Shown: positions 9,606 to 16,997 of the stretch, in pieces | How positions within the stretch are numbered: the stretch's first letter is position 1 | How the letters are laid out: each line of letters begins with the position of its first letter | NCBI RefSeq assembly: GCF_020523605.1 | Contig: NZ_JAJAQI010000007.1 | Coordinates: forward strand, 1-64,000 | Direction: 5' to 3' | DNA length: 64,000 nucleotides | Source of the DNA: Roseicella aerolata | Lineage (GTDB): Bacteria > Pseudomonadota > Alphaproteobacteria > Acetobacterales > Acetobacteraceae | Translations under genes and position numbers: made by a program | Notes under the pieces: model-generated | Database searches by the model: none | Seen by the model: only the letters and a program-made list of their open reading frames with translations | Told to the model about the DNA's origin: nothing

Positions 9606-9927
9606 CGCGCGCCCCGGCCGGCGGGTCCGGCGGCAGGGTGACGCGGCCGGTCTCGCGGAACAGCCGCAGCGCCAGGGCGACGGCGAGGGCGGTGGCCGAG
9701 AGCGCGACGACGATCCCGGTGATGACCATGGCCTGCGGCACCGGGTCCCCGCCGCCCGCGCCGCCGCCCCGCCCGGCGACCGCGCCGAAGACCAGGAAGA
9801 CGCCGCTGCCGATCAGGTTGAAGGCCAGGATCTTGCGCAGGACATGCGCCTGCACCGCCAGGCCGTAGAGGCCGATCCCCACCAGCGCGGCGCCGGCGAG
9901 GCCGTAGAGCGTCGCCGCGCTCGTCAC
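9598..9927 (-). CDS. mrpC: Mrp-type antiporter subunit C (NuoK-like)
   Basis: A 109-residue protein with three hydrophobic segments, homologous to NuoK/MrpC. The typical KILAFNLIGSGVFLVFGA segment and the DPVPQAMVITGIVVALSATA segment, including the family's PQALVLTGIVI-like motif, are both present. The GTG start at 9927 overlaps the upstream stop as GTGA; its end overlaps mrpD by 8 bases. It is an inner-membrane scaffold or ion-path subunit of the antiporter. Confidence 0.93.
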   Translation of the reverse strand: MTSAATLYGLAGAALVGIGLYGLAVQAHVLRKILAFNLIGSGVFLVFGAVAGRGGGAGGGDPVPQAMVITGIVVALSATALAVALALRLFRETGRVTLPPDPPAGARDG

Positions 9928-10877
9928 CCCGCGGCGCGCTCCGGCGTGCCCGCCACCAGCAGGGCCAGGGTCGCGGCGATGGAGAGGGTGAGGCCGGCCT
10001 CGACCAGCAGGATCAGCGGCTTGGCCCAGCCCGCCGCGGCGGGGTAGCCGAGGAAGGCGCCCGCCAGCCCGAGGCCCGCGAACCCGACGGCGAGGAACAG
10101 CGCCGGCCCGGCGACAAGGGCGAGGCGGAGCGCCAAGCTGCGCACCGCGGGCGGCTCCACCAGCGCCGACATCACCGCGAGGATCCAGACCGCGGCCAGG
10201 ATGGTGCCGGCCTGGAAAGCGCCGCCCGGCCGGTCCGCCCCCACCCAGAAGACATAGAGGCCCACCACGATGCCGACCGGCGGCAGCAGCCGGCCGAGCC
10301 AGGCCAGCACGCCTTCCGGCCGCGCGCGGTGGCGCAGCCCCGGCAGCCCGCCCCAGGCCGGGTCGGGCGCGAGGGACCAGATGCCGAGCAGCGCCAGCAG
10401 CAGCACCACCGCCTCGAGCAGCGTGTCATAGCCGCGGAAGGCCAGCAGCACGCCGGTGACGGGATTGCCGAGGCCGAGCGCCGGCAGCGCCTCCGCCACG
10501 GCACCGGAGAGCTGCGGCGCGGGCTCCGGCAGCGCCAGCACCGCGGCCGCGATCCCCGCCGCCACGGCCGCCCCCAGCGCCGCCGCGCCCAGGCGGAGCG
10601 TGCGGCCGGGCGGCCCGGCCGCCGCAGCCTCGTCCGCCCGGCGCCCCATCCGGGCCAGCGCGCCGAGCAGCAGCACGCCGGTCAGCCCGGCGCCGATCGC
10701 CGCCTCCGCCAGCGCGACATCCACCGCGCCGAGCCGGACCCAGGCGATGGCCAGCAGCAGGCCATAGACGATGAAGGACACCACCGCGGCGAAGCGGTCC
10801 CGGGTGCCGACCGCGGTGCAGGCGGCGAGCAGGATCGCCGGCACCAGCACCAGGTCGAGCAGGTACAGCGCCGTCAT
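9924..10877 (-). CDS. mrpB: fused MrpA C-terminal (DUF4040/MbhD) and MrpB subunit
   Basis: A 317-residue membrane protein that joins two parts normally found at the MrpA tail and in MrpB. Residues about 1-95 match the DUF4040/MbhD module (LVSFIVYG-like region, DVALAEAAIGAGLTG). About 100-200 carry the linking MbhE-like region (PVTGVLLAFRGYDTLLEA). About 205-310 form the MnhB domain (GLYVFWVGADRPGGAFQAGT). Such fusions are known where full-length MrpA is missing, as here. The ATG at 10877 overlaps the MrpG stop as ATGA, and its stop overlaps mrpC as GTGA. Confidence 0.88.
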   Translation of the reverse strand: MTALYLLDLVLVPAILLAACTAVGTRDRFAAVVSFIVYGLLLAIAWVRLGAVDVALAEAAIGAGLTGVLLLGALARMGRRADEAAAAGPPGRTLRLGAAALGAAVAAGIAAAVLALPEPAPQLSGAVAEALPALGLGNPVTGVLLAFRGYDTLLEAVVLLLALLGIWSLAPDPAWGGLPGLRHRARPEGVLAWLGRLLPPVGIVVGLYVFWVGADRPGGAFQAGTILAAVWILAVMSALVEPPAVRSLALRLALVAGPALFLAVGFAGLGLAGAFLGYPAAAGWAKPLILLVEAGLTLSIAATLALLVAGTPERAAG

Positions 10878-11167
10878 GCCCCGGCATCCCCCTCCCGCCG
10901 GGCGAGGCGGGCGACGAGCTGGGCCACGGTCGCGGCCGCGAGCAGCGCGAGCAGCCACACCGCGACGAGCTTGAGCGCGCCGAACACCCCCTCCGCACGC
11001 GGCAGCAGGCCGAGGACGATGAGGCCAAGGCCCAGATTGTCCGCCTTGGTCAGCGCGTGCAGGCGGGTGAACACGTCGGGGAAGCGCAGCAGCCCGACCG
11101 TGCCGGCCAGGAAGAAGAAGGCACCGGCGGCAACGGCTGCCAGGGTGAAGAGGTCCCAGGCGCTCAT
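10874..11167 (-). CDS. mrpG: Mrp-type antiporter subunit G
   Basis: A 97-residue, three-segment membrane protein of the MnhG/PhaG family. The diagnostic stretch is GTVGLLRFPDVFTRLHALTK, followed by DNLGLGLIVLGL. Length is typical. The ATG at 11167 overlaps the mrpF stop as ATGA. In the complex it is a small structural subunit needed for antiport. The gene order E-F-G before the A-tail/B fusion is a known alternative Mrp order. Confidence 0.93.
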   Translation of the reverse strand: MSAWDLFTLAAVAAGAFFFLAGTVGLLRFPDVFTRLHALTKADNLGLGLIVLGLLPRAEGVFGALKLVAVWLLALLAAATVAQLVARLARREGDAGA

Positions 11168-11445
11168 GCCTCCTCCTCCGGGTCGCCGGTGCCCTCGGGG
11201 CTCGCGCCCTTGACGAAGGCGACCGCGGCGAAGGCGGCCAGCAGGGCGAGCACCAGCGCCACATCCACCGCGGCCGGCATGTCCAGGGCGGCGGCGAGCA
11301 GCAGCACCGTGGCGATGCCGCCCGTGCCGAGGAGCTGCGCCGCCATCATGCGGTCCGCCGCGGTCGGCCCGCGCAGCACGCGCGCGAGGCCCGCCGCGAC
11401 GCTCAGCAGCACCAGGGCGGCGAAACCGGCGAGGAGGTCAGGCAT
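11164..11445 (-). CDS. mrpF: Mrp-type antiporter subunit F
   Basis: A 93-residue protein with three hydrophobic segments (about 3-22, 36-53, 60-78) and the MnhF family core ARVLRGPTAADRMMAAQLLG followed by a DVALVLALLAAFAAVAFVK helix. The ATG at 11445 shares one base with the mrpE stop (TGATG). It is a small inner-membrane subunit of the antiporter. The C-terminal acidic tail (GDPEEEA) is cytoplasmic or exposed. Confidence 0.92.
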   Translation of the reverse strand: MPDLLAGFAALVLLSVAAGLARVLRGPTAADRMMAAQLLGTGGIATVLLLAAALDMPAAVDVALVLALLAAFAAVAFVKGASPEGTGDPEEEA

Positions 11446-12011
11446 CACGGCCCTTCGCCCTCCGCCCTGCCCAGCGCGGCGGCAAGGCGCGCCTGCTCCG
11501 CCTCGGCCTCCGCCGCCACGTCCTGGCGGCGGTCGAGGCAGTGGATGGTCAGCCGCCCGCCCGCCATGCCCGCCGCCAGGGTGCCGGGCAGCAGGCTGAG
11601 CTCGGCTGTGAAGGCGTTGCAGGCCGGCCCGGGCGGCAGGCGGAGCGGGCAGGCGACGAAGCCGGGATCGAGCGGCATGCGCGGGCTGAGCGCCCGCCAG
11701 GCGACGTCCAGGCCGGCCAGGACCGAGCGGCGCAGGAAGCGCAGCACAAGGCCGGCCAGGGCGGGCAGCCGGACCCGTCCCGCCTGCTGCGGCGGCAGCA
11801 GCCGCAGGCTGGCCCAGGCCGCCGCCGCGGCGGCGAGCAGGCCGGGCAGCCAGGCACCGGCATCGCCCTCGGTCAGGATGAGCCAGAGGCTGGCGAACAG
11901 CACCGTGCGCCAGGCCGCGGTGCGCCAGGGCACCGGGCCGCCCCGGCGCCGGATCGCCCCGCCGCCGGCGCGCGGCATCGGCGCGGGTGCGGCGGCTGGC
12001 TGGTCCGGCAT
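11445..12011 (-). CDS. mrpE: Mrp-type antiporter subunit E
   Basis: A 188-residue protein starting at ATG 12011 and the first gene of the Mrp operon. After a basic, Pro-rich N-terminus (about 1-33) come two hydrophobic segments, then the MrpE soluble domain with FTAELSLLPGTLAAGM and LTIHCLDRRQDV. MrpE subunits have this pattern (ELSLTPGT...LYVHVLD). A longer in-frame reading up to 12161 looks non-coding. The operon promoter should lie in 12012-12160, between this gene and exoD-like. Confidence 0.88.
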   Translation of the reverse strand: MPDQPAAAPAPMPRAGGGAIRRRGGPVPWRTAAWRTVLFASLWLILTEGDAGAWLPGLLAAAAAAWASLRLLPPQQAGRVRLPALAGLVLRFLRRSVLAGLDVAWRALSPRMPLDPGFVACPLRLPPGPACNAFTAELSLLPGTLAAGMAGGRLTIHCLDRRQDVAAEAEAEQARLAAALGRAEGEGP

Positions 12012-12160
12012 GGTGGCGGCTCCCCCTGGCGGCGTTCGCGGAACGCATCGGCCAACGCGCCGCCTGGGCCAGGTTTGCCAGCCCGCCTGCCTCTGGGCAA
12101 CTTCGTCCGGGAGACCGGATGGCAGCAGGGCCGGCGTCCGGAAGGCCGGACGCGCGGCCA

Positions 12161-12730
12161 TCAGTTCCAGAGCAGCAGCGTCGCCCAGGAGGCCAGGCGA
12201 TGGCCGACCAGCAGCAGCGTCGCCGCCCAGGCCAGGCCGGCGGCGGTCAGCGCATGCCCGGCCAGCAGGAGGGCCCCGTCACGCCGCAGCAGGCCGAGCC
12301 CGAAGGACGCGACCGCCAGGGCCGGAAGCTGGTTGCCGAGGGGGAGCGGCAGCAGGATGACGCCGGCGTTGATGAGGACGGCAAGCCCCGCCAGTTGCCG
12401 GCCCCAGGGCCCGCCGAGGGCTTCCAGCCGGCGGCGTGGCCGGAGACCGGCCCGCCGCAGCAGGCGCACGAAGCGCCCGAGCGCCGCGCCGACCATCGGG
12501 CGCGGCAGCCGCACCCGGCGCAGCGCGCCGGGAAGCCAGGGGCGCTCGCTGCCGAGCAGCAGCCGCATGCCGGCGACCAGCAGGCCGAGGCCGGCCGGGA
12601 GCCCGGCCAATGGCACCGGGATGACGGCGGGCAGCGCCAGGGCGAGGAGGACCACGCCATGGCCGGCCCGGCGGAAGCGGTCGAGGAGGACGCCGAGGGC
12701 GATCTCGGCCGGGACCGGCCGAGCCGGCAT
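12161..12730 (-). CDS. ExoD family membrane protein
   Basis: A 189-residue protein from ATG 12730, matching ExoD-family length. It begins VPAEIALGVLLDRFRRAGHG, and then a series of hydrophobic segments follows, including VVLLALALPAVIPVPLAGLPAG and GLAVLINAGVILLPLPLGN. In rhizobia, exoD mutants have altered exopolysaccharide and alkali sensitivity, but the molecular role is unknown. Its position beside an Mrp antiporter operon fits a shared alkaline or ionic stress function; that link is inference. Codon use matches its neighbours. Confidence 0.82.
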   Translation of the reverse strand: MPARPVPAEIALGVLLDRFRRAGHGVVLLALALPAVIPVPLAGLPAGLGLLVAGMRLLLGSERPWLPGALRRVRLPRPMVGAALGRFVRLLRRAGLRPRRRLEALGGPWGRQLAGLAVLINAGVILLPLPLGNQLPALAVASFGLGLLRRDGALLLAGHALTAAGLAWAATLLLVGHRLASWATLLLWN

Positions 12731-13037
12731 GGCAGTGACCCCGCGGGCAGGATCGGCGGATGGCGGGACCCGGCCCGCGGGCGCCGCGGCGTGGCGGCCG
12801 GGGATCAGCGGCGCGGCCCCGCGGGGCCCCGGGGAAGCCGCGGATGGCGGATGCCGGCGAGCGGGCGGAAGGGCATGGCGCCGGTGTGGGACAGGGTCAT
12901 GGGTGGTGGTCTCCGCGGCCCTCGCGCTGGCGGCCGGGCTCGCCGCAGCAACCGCCTGCGCCGGCGCCGGTTCTGCTGCACAGCCCGGCGCCGGGCGGCG
13001 CTGGACCGCAGGTTCCCGGACGTCATGGCCCTGGGCG
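12731..13037. other. 307-base intergenic stretch
   Basis: This very GC-rich spacer between the exoD-like gene and the AI-2E permease contains short self-complementary runs such as CCCCGCGGGG near 12820 but no supported gene. One forward frame near 12900 mimics a lipoprotein signal, but it runs on into antisense noise. The exoD-like promoter is presumably here. Confidence 0.4.
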
Positions 13038-14186
13038 TCAACGCCCATCATTCGCGAGTTGCCCGCGCCGGGAAGGGTCGTCCGGCCCCGCGCCCGACCG
13101 GCTGGCCTGGCGCGGCCCGGCGGACAGGTGGCCGCCGCCGCGGGAACCGGCAGGGTCCGGGGCCGATGCCGCCTGCCAAGCCGGCGCCTGCTCCAGATAG
13201 GCTTCGACATAGAGCTGCTGGGCCAGCACCAGCAGCACCGCGGCGACCGGCGCGGCCAGCGCCAGGCCGAGCAGCCCGAACAGCGTCAGCATGACGAGCT
13301 GCGCCGCGAGGATGAGGCCGGGTGGCAGCCGGATGGCGCGGCTCTGCACCAGCGGCGTGACGAGGTCGCCCTCGACCACCTGGATGAGGAGATAGAGGCC
13401 GCTGACCCAGAGCACCACGGTCCAGCCCTCGCCGGCCGCGAGCAGCACCGCCGGCACCCAGGCGATGATCGGGCCGAGGATCGGGATGAAGCCGAGCAGG
13501 GCGGCCAGGACGGCCAGGATGCCGGCGAGCGGCATGCCGATCAGGGTGAGGCCGAGGAAGGTCAGCCCGCCGACGATCGCCATGGCGAGCAGTTGCGCCC
13601 CGACCCAGGCGCCGAGCGCGCGGCCGAGCGCCCGCATCACCGGATCGAAGCCCGGGCGCAGCGCCGGCGCGACGAGGCGCCGCAGGCCGGCGAGGTACCA
13701 GGCGGGCGTCGCGGCCAGGAAGATGCCAAGGAAGACCAGGAAGATCCCGTCGGTCATCCGCGCCGCGGTGCCGGCGACGGCCGCCGTGGCGACACCGGCC
13801 GCGCCGGGCCCGACCTGGGAGACAAGGTCACCCGCCTCGAACTCGCTCAGCAGGGCGCGGCCCCAGCCGGTACCCTCGGCAATGTCGCGCAGCCTGGTCC
13901 AGGCCGGCGGCAATTGCTGCACGAGGTCATCGGCCTGCACGGCCAGGGTGGGCGCGGCGAACCAGGCGCCGAGGCCGAGCAGGCCGAGCAGGCCGAGGAT
14001 GACGACCGGCAGCCCCGCCCAGCCGGGCAGGCCGAAAGGGCGCGCCAGCGCCTCCGCCCCGCCGCGCAGGGCGACCCCGAGCAGGATGCCCGCGAAGGCG
14101 AGCAGCACCGCCCGCGGCGCGACCAGCAGCAGGCCGAGCGGCAGCCCGAACAGGACCAGCAGGGAGGTGGCGGCGCGCGACATCAT
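13038..14186 (-). CDS. AI-2E family transporter (PerM-like permease)
   Basis: A 382-residue inner-membrane protein starting at the double ATG at 14186/14183 (MMSRAATSLLVL). The family pattern is clear: two N-terminal membrane segments (about 6-45 and 58-78), a soluble stretch (about 80-150), then four to five C-terminal segments. The C-terminal half holds the conserved ALLGFIPILGPIIAWVPAVL and VQSRAIRLPPGLILAAQLV motifs. Members include the AI-2 exporter TqsA, PerM and Na+/H+-linked exporters; the substrate here is unknown. The last 45 residues (rich in Gly, Pro, Arg) extend beyond the usual family end. The gene lies 3' of a strong terminator that closes the upstream small-protein gene. Confidence 0.85.
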   Translation of the reverse strand: MMSRAATSLLVLFGLPLGLLLVAPRAVLLAFAGILLGVALRGGAEALARPFGLPGWAGLPVVILGLLGLLGLGAWFAAPTLAVQADDLVQQLPPAWTRLRDIAEGTGWGRALLSEFEAGDLVSQVGPGAAGVATAAVAGTAARMTDGIFLVFLGIFLAATPAWYLAGLRRLVAPALRPGFDPVMRALGRALGAWVGAQLLAMAIVGGLTFLGLTLIGMPLAGILAVLAALLGFIPILGPIIAWVPAVLLAAGEGWTVVLWVSGLYLLIQVVEGDLVTPLVQSRAIRLPPGLILAAQLVMLTLFGLLGLALAAPVAAVLLVLAQQLYVEAYLEQAPAWQAASAPDPAGSRGGGHLSAGPRQASRSGAGPDDPSRRGQLANDGR

Positions 14187-14264
14187 GGGAGAAGGGGTTG
14201 CCGCTCCGCCGGTTCCGGCACGGCGCGGGGAGGCATGCCGGCCGGCATCCTCCGGACATGGAAA

Positions 14265-14289
14265 CGGGGGGACCGCTCCGGTCCCCCCG
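14265..14289 (-). terminator. intrinsic terminator of the Gln-repeat protein gene
   Basis: A perfect 11-base inverted repeat (CGGGGGGACCG / CGGTCCCCCCG) with a 3-base loop, followed on the minus strand by TTTC. It lies 33 bases past the stop of the gene ending at 14323, so it should end that transcript and insulate the AI-2E gene. Confidence 0.8.
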
Positions 14290-14322
14290 CCCAATAATGC
14301 CGGCCGTGCCCGGCGGCGTGCC

Positions 14323-14679
14323 TCAGCGGCGCTGCTGGTCGGTCTGGCCGCCCTGCGGGGCCGCGCCGCCGCCCGCGGCACCCTGGGGCTCGGCCGTCGC
14401 GCCGGCACCGGTGGTGGCGGGATCCTGCTGCCCGCTGGCCTGCCGCGCCTTGTCGCCCGCCTTGCGCTCGGCCTTGTCCTGGGCGCCGGCCTGGCCGGCC
14501 TGGTGCTGCATGCCCGGCTGCCCCTGCTGCATGCCGGTCTGGCCCTGCTGCATGCCGGTCTGGCCCTGCTGGGCCATCACGCCCCCCCTGGCGTCGCCCG
14601 TGCCCTGCGCCAGGGCGGCGCCGGCGGTGCCAAGGGCGAAGAAGGCGGCCGCAGCCAGAAGGGTGAATCGATGGGTCAT
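14323..14679 (-). CDS. small secreted Gln/Gly-rich repeat protein
   Basis: A 118-residue protein from ATG 14679 with a clear Sec signal peptide (MTHRFTLLAAAAFFALGTAG, cleavage near ALA-QG). The mature part is low-complexity: tandem GMQQGQT/P heptads at about 40-60, then a charged stretch with KAERKAGDKARQ, then a Gly/Gln/Pro-rich tail. No enzyme fold is visible; it is probably disordered in the periplasm or outside the cell. The promoter is probably in 14680-14850, where AT content rises (AATAATACTTAG). Function unknown. Confidence 0.7.
   Translation of the reverse strand: MTHRFTLLAAAAFFALGTAGAALAQGTGDARGGVMAQQGQTGMQQGQTGMQQGQPGMQHQAGQAGAQDKAERKAGDKARQASGQQDPATTGAGATAEPQGAAGGGAAPQGGQTDQQRR
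14503..14565 (-). repeat. 21-bp tandem repeat inside the secreted protein gene
   Basis: Two identical 21-base units (14524-14544 and 14545-14565) encode GMQQGQT heptads; a third, degenerate unit lies at 14503-14523 and a partial one follows 14566. The units keep the reading frame, so copy number can change without breaking the protein. Confidence 0.75.
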
Positions 14680-14872
14680 CTGAAGTCTCCCGGTCTTGTT
14701 ATGGTACCGGTGACGCCGGGCCCAGGGCCCGCCGCCTTTCCGGCAATGTCCGCGCGGCCTTCCTGCGCCGCGCCCAACAGAACGCGGCAAGACGGGACCC
14801 GTTCGACGGGAGATATCAGGAATAATACTTAGATTCTCGTCTTTCATGTCATGAGCCCGGAAAACATTTCAT

Positions 14873-14899
14873 GGCATCCGGCCCGGATCGCCGGATGCC
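14873..14899. terminator. stem-loop downstream of tctA
   Basis: A perfect 10-base stem (GGCATCCGGC / GCCGGATGCC) with a 7-base loop lies about 90 bases beyond the tctA stop. On the minus strand it is followed by an A/T-rich run (CATGAAATGTTTTCC), so it can work as an intrinsic terminator for the tct transcript. Confidence 0.6.
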
Positions 14900-14927
14900 T
14901 CCACGCATCAGGACCTGATCACGCAGA

Positions 14928-14952
14928 CCGGCCTGGCAGCCCGCCAGGCCGG
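14928..14952. terminator. second stem-loop downstream of tctA
   Basis: A perfect 10-base stem (CCGGCCTGGC / GCCAGGCCGG) with a 5-base loop, nearer the tctA stop at 14988. With the hairpin at 14873 it makes a tandem termination region; no T-run follows directly. Confidence 0.5.
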
Positions 14953-14987
14953 CCCGGTGTCCCGGCATCAGGGGTGTCGCGGGGCCG

Positions 14988-16511
14988 CTACCGCCCCGCC
15001 GTGGCGCCCGCCATGGCCTCCGCCGGCTGCCGGCCGCGCATGGACGACCACAGCGCCCAGCCGAGCAGCCCCGCCGTGCAGGCCAGCAGGGTCGCGCTGA
15101 TCGGCCGCTCGATGAACACTGCCGGGTCGCCGCGGCTGAGCAGCATGGCCCGCCGCAGGTGCTCCTCCATAAGCGGTCCCAAAATGAAGCCGAGCACCAG
15201 CGGCGCCGGCTCGAAGCGCAGCAGCAGCATGACATAGCCCAGCAGGCCGAACAGCATGACCATCAGCACGTCGAAATAGCTGTTGTTCACGCTGAACACG
15301 CCGATGCAGATGAACAGCAGGATCGCCGGGTAGAGGATGCTGTAGGGGATCTTCAGCATCCGCACCCAGATGCCGATCAGCGGCAGGTTCAGGATCACCA
15401 GCATCACGTTGCCGATCCAGAAGCTGGCGATCAGCCCCCAGAACAGCTCCGGATGCTCGGTGACCAGCCGCGGCCCGGGCTGGATGCCCTGGATGATCAG
15501 CGCGCCGAGCATCAGCGCCATCACCGCATCGCCGGGGATGCCGAGGGTCAGCGTCGGGATGAAGGCGGTCTGCGCCGCGGCGTTGTTCGCGCTCTCGGGC
15601 GCGGTCACGCCCTCCACCGCGCCCTTGCCGAAGCGCGAGGGGTCCTTGGCCACCCGCTTCTCCACCGCATAGGACATGAAGGAGGCGATGGTCGAACCGG
15701 CGCCGGGCAGCGCGCCGAAGAAGGCGCCGACCCCGGTGCCGCGCAGCATCGGCGCCCAGGACCGGCCCATGTCGTCGCGCGTCGGCACCATGGAGCGGAA
15801 GGTGATCTTCTGCGCCTTCAGCCGGCCGCTGTCGATGCGGCCGATGCTGGCGATCACCTCCGACACGCCGAACAGGCCCATGGCCAGCGCCACCAGGCTG
15901 ATGCCGTCCGAGAGGTAGGGGATGTCGAAGGTGAAGCGCTGCTGCCCCGTCTGCACATCGGTCCCGACCATGCCCAGCGCCAGGCCGAAGATGACCATGG
16001 CGATGCCCTTCACCGGCGAGCCCTGCGCCAGCGTCGCCGCGGCGATCAGGCCGAGCAGCATCATGGCGAAGTAGTCCGCCGGCCCGAACATCAGCCCGAC
16101 CTCCGCCAGCTTGGGCGAGAAGGCCGTGAGGATGATGATGCCGAGGCTGGCGCCGACGAAGGAGGCGATGGTGGTCATGAACAGCGCGACGCCGGCGCGG
16201 CCCTGCTTCGACATCGGGTAGCCGTCCAGGCAGGCGACGGCGGCCGAGGGCGTGCCCGGCAGGTTCAGCAGGATGGAGGCGGTGGAGCCGCCATACTGCG
16301 CGCCGTAATAGATGCCGGCGAGCATGATGATCGCCGTCGTCCCCGGCACGTGGAAGGTCAGCGGCAGCAGCATCGAGATGGTGGCGAGCGCGCCGATGCC
16401 CGGCAGCACCCCGATGAAGGTGCCGAGGAAGACGCCGATGAAGCAGTAGAACAGGTTGGTCGGCGAGAAGGCCGTGGCGAAGCCCAGGCCGAGATTGGCG
16501 ATCATCTCCAT
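14988..16511 (-). CDS. tctA: tripartite tricarboxylate transporter permease, large subunit
   Basis: A 507-residue TctA-family permease with about 12 membrane segments. The ATG at 16511 (MEMIANLGLGFATAFSP) gives the canonical TctA N-terminus and shares one base with the tctB stop (TGATG); a GTG at 16526 would add five residues. Signature stretches include GVLPGIGALATI near residue 40, LNLPGTPSA near 85, and GALPGAGSTIASFMSYAVEK. It imports carboxylates with a periplasmic Bug/TctC binding protein. No tctC lies beside it; the nearest Bug gene here is at 27974, so the partner is uncertain. Confidence 0.93.
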   Translation of the reverse strand: MEMIANLGLGFATAFSPTNLFYCFIGVFLGTFIGVLPGIGALATISMLLPLTFHVPGTTAIIMLAGIYYGAQYGGSTASILLNLPGTPSAAVACLDGYPMSKQGRAGVALFMTTIASFVGASLGIIILTAFSPKLAEVGLMFGPADYFAMMLLGLIAAATLAQGSPVKGIAMVIFGLALGMVGTDVQTGQQRFTFDIPYLSDGISLVALAMGLFGVSEVIASIGRIDSGRLKAQKITFRSMVPTRDDMGRSWAPMLRGTGVGAFFGALPGAGSTIASFMSYAVEKRVAKDPSRFGKGAVEGVTAPESANNAAAQTAFIPTLTLGIPGDAVMALMLGALIIQGIQPGPRLVTEHPELFWGLIASFWIGNVMLVILNLPLIGIWVRMLKIPYSILYPAILLFICIGVFSVNNSYFDVLMVMLFGLLGYVMLLLRFEPAPLVLGFILGPLMEEHLRRAMLLSRGDPAVFIERPISATLLACTAGLLGWALWSSMRGRQPAEAMAGATAGR

Positions 16512-16966
16512 CAGGCGGGGCTCCACCGGAAGGCGGGGATCGGGATGCCGAGCCCCTGGGAGAAGATGAGAACGCCGAGCGCCGAGAGCGCGACGGCGAG
16601 CAGCGCGGTGCGGATTGGCCGGAAGCCCGGCTCGGCGAGGGCAGCGAGCCCGACCAGGGCGATGGTCGCCGGCACCAGGCCGAAGGGCTCGATCAGCCAG
16701 GCGAAGGCCAGGATGCCGGCGAGGATCGACAGGAAGGACCGGACCGAGATCCGCGGCCCCTCGCCGCTGCGGAACAGCGCCGGCACTGCCAGCAGCGCCC
16801 CGAAGACCATCAGCAGCACGGCGAGCGCGGCGGGGAAGAAGCCCGGCCCCATCCGCCGCAGCGTGCCGAAATCGTATTCCGCCGCGGCATGGGCGTAGAC
16901 CCAGCCGCCGAACAGGACGAGGCCGACGCCGCCGACCACGTCCACATAGTCGCGCGAGAGCCGCAT
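16511..16966 (-). CDS. tctB: tripartite tricarboxylate transporter, small membrane subunit
   Basis: A 151-residue TctB-family protein with four hydrophobic segments, starting at ATG 16966 (MRLSRDYVDVVGGV). The RMGPGFFPAALAVLLMVFG stretch at about 37-55 is the family hallmark. It is translationally coupled to tctA through a TGATG junction. The 31 bases between this start and the end of the PRC-barrel gene suggest cotranscription with that gene, though the two functions are not obviously linked. Confidence 0.92.
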   Translation of the reverse strand: MRLSRDYVDVVGGVGLVLFGGWVYAHAAAEYDFGTLRRMGPGFFPAALAVLLMVFGALLAVPALFRSGEGPRISVRSFLSILAGILAFAWLIEPFGLVPATIALVGLAALAEPGFRPIRTALLAVALSALGVLIFSQGLGIPIPAFRWSPA

Positions 16967-16997
16967 CAGCGCGCCTCCGCCGCCGCTGCCGGCCGGG

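Noticed and set aside
12895-13010. Apparent lipoprotein signal in a plus-strand frame
   Set aside because: The frame continues into antisense sequence of the AI-2E gene with no sensible C-terminus.
11541-14297. 918-codon plus-strand frame
   Set aside because: Spans several minus-strand genes and spacers, so it is an artefact of scarce stop codons at high GC.
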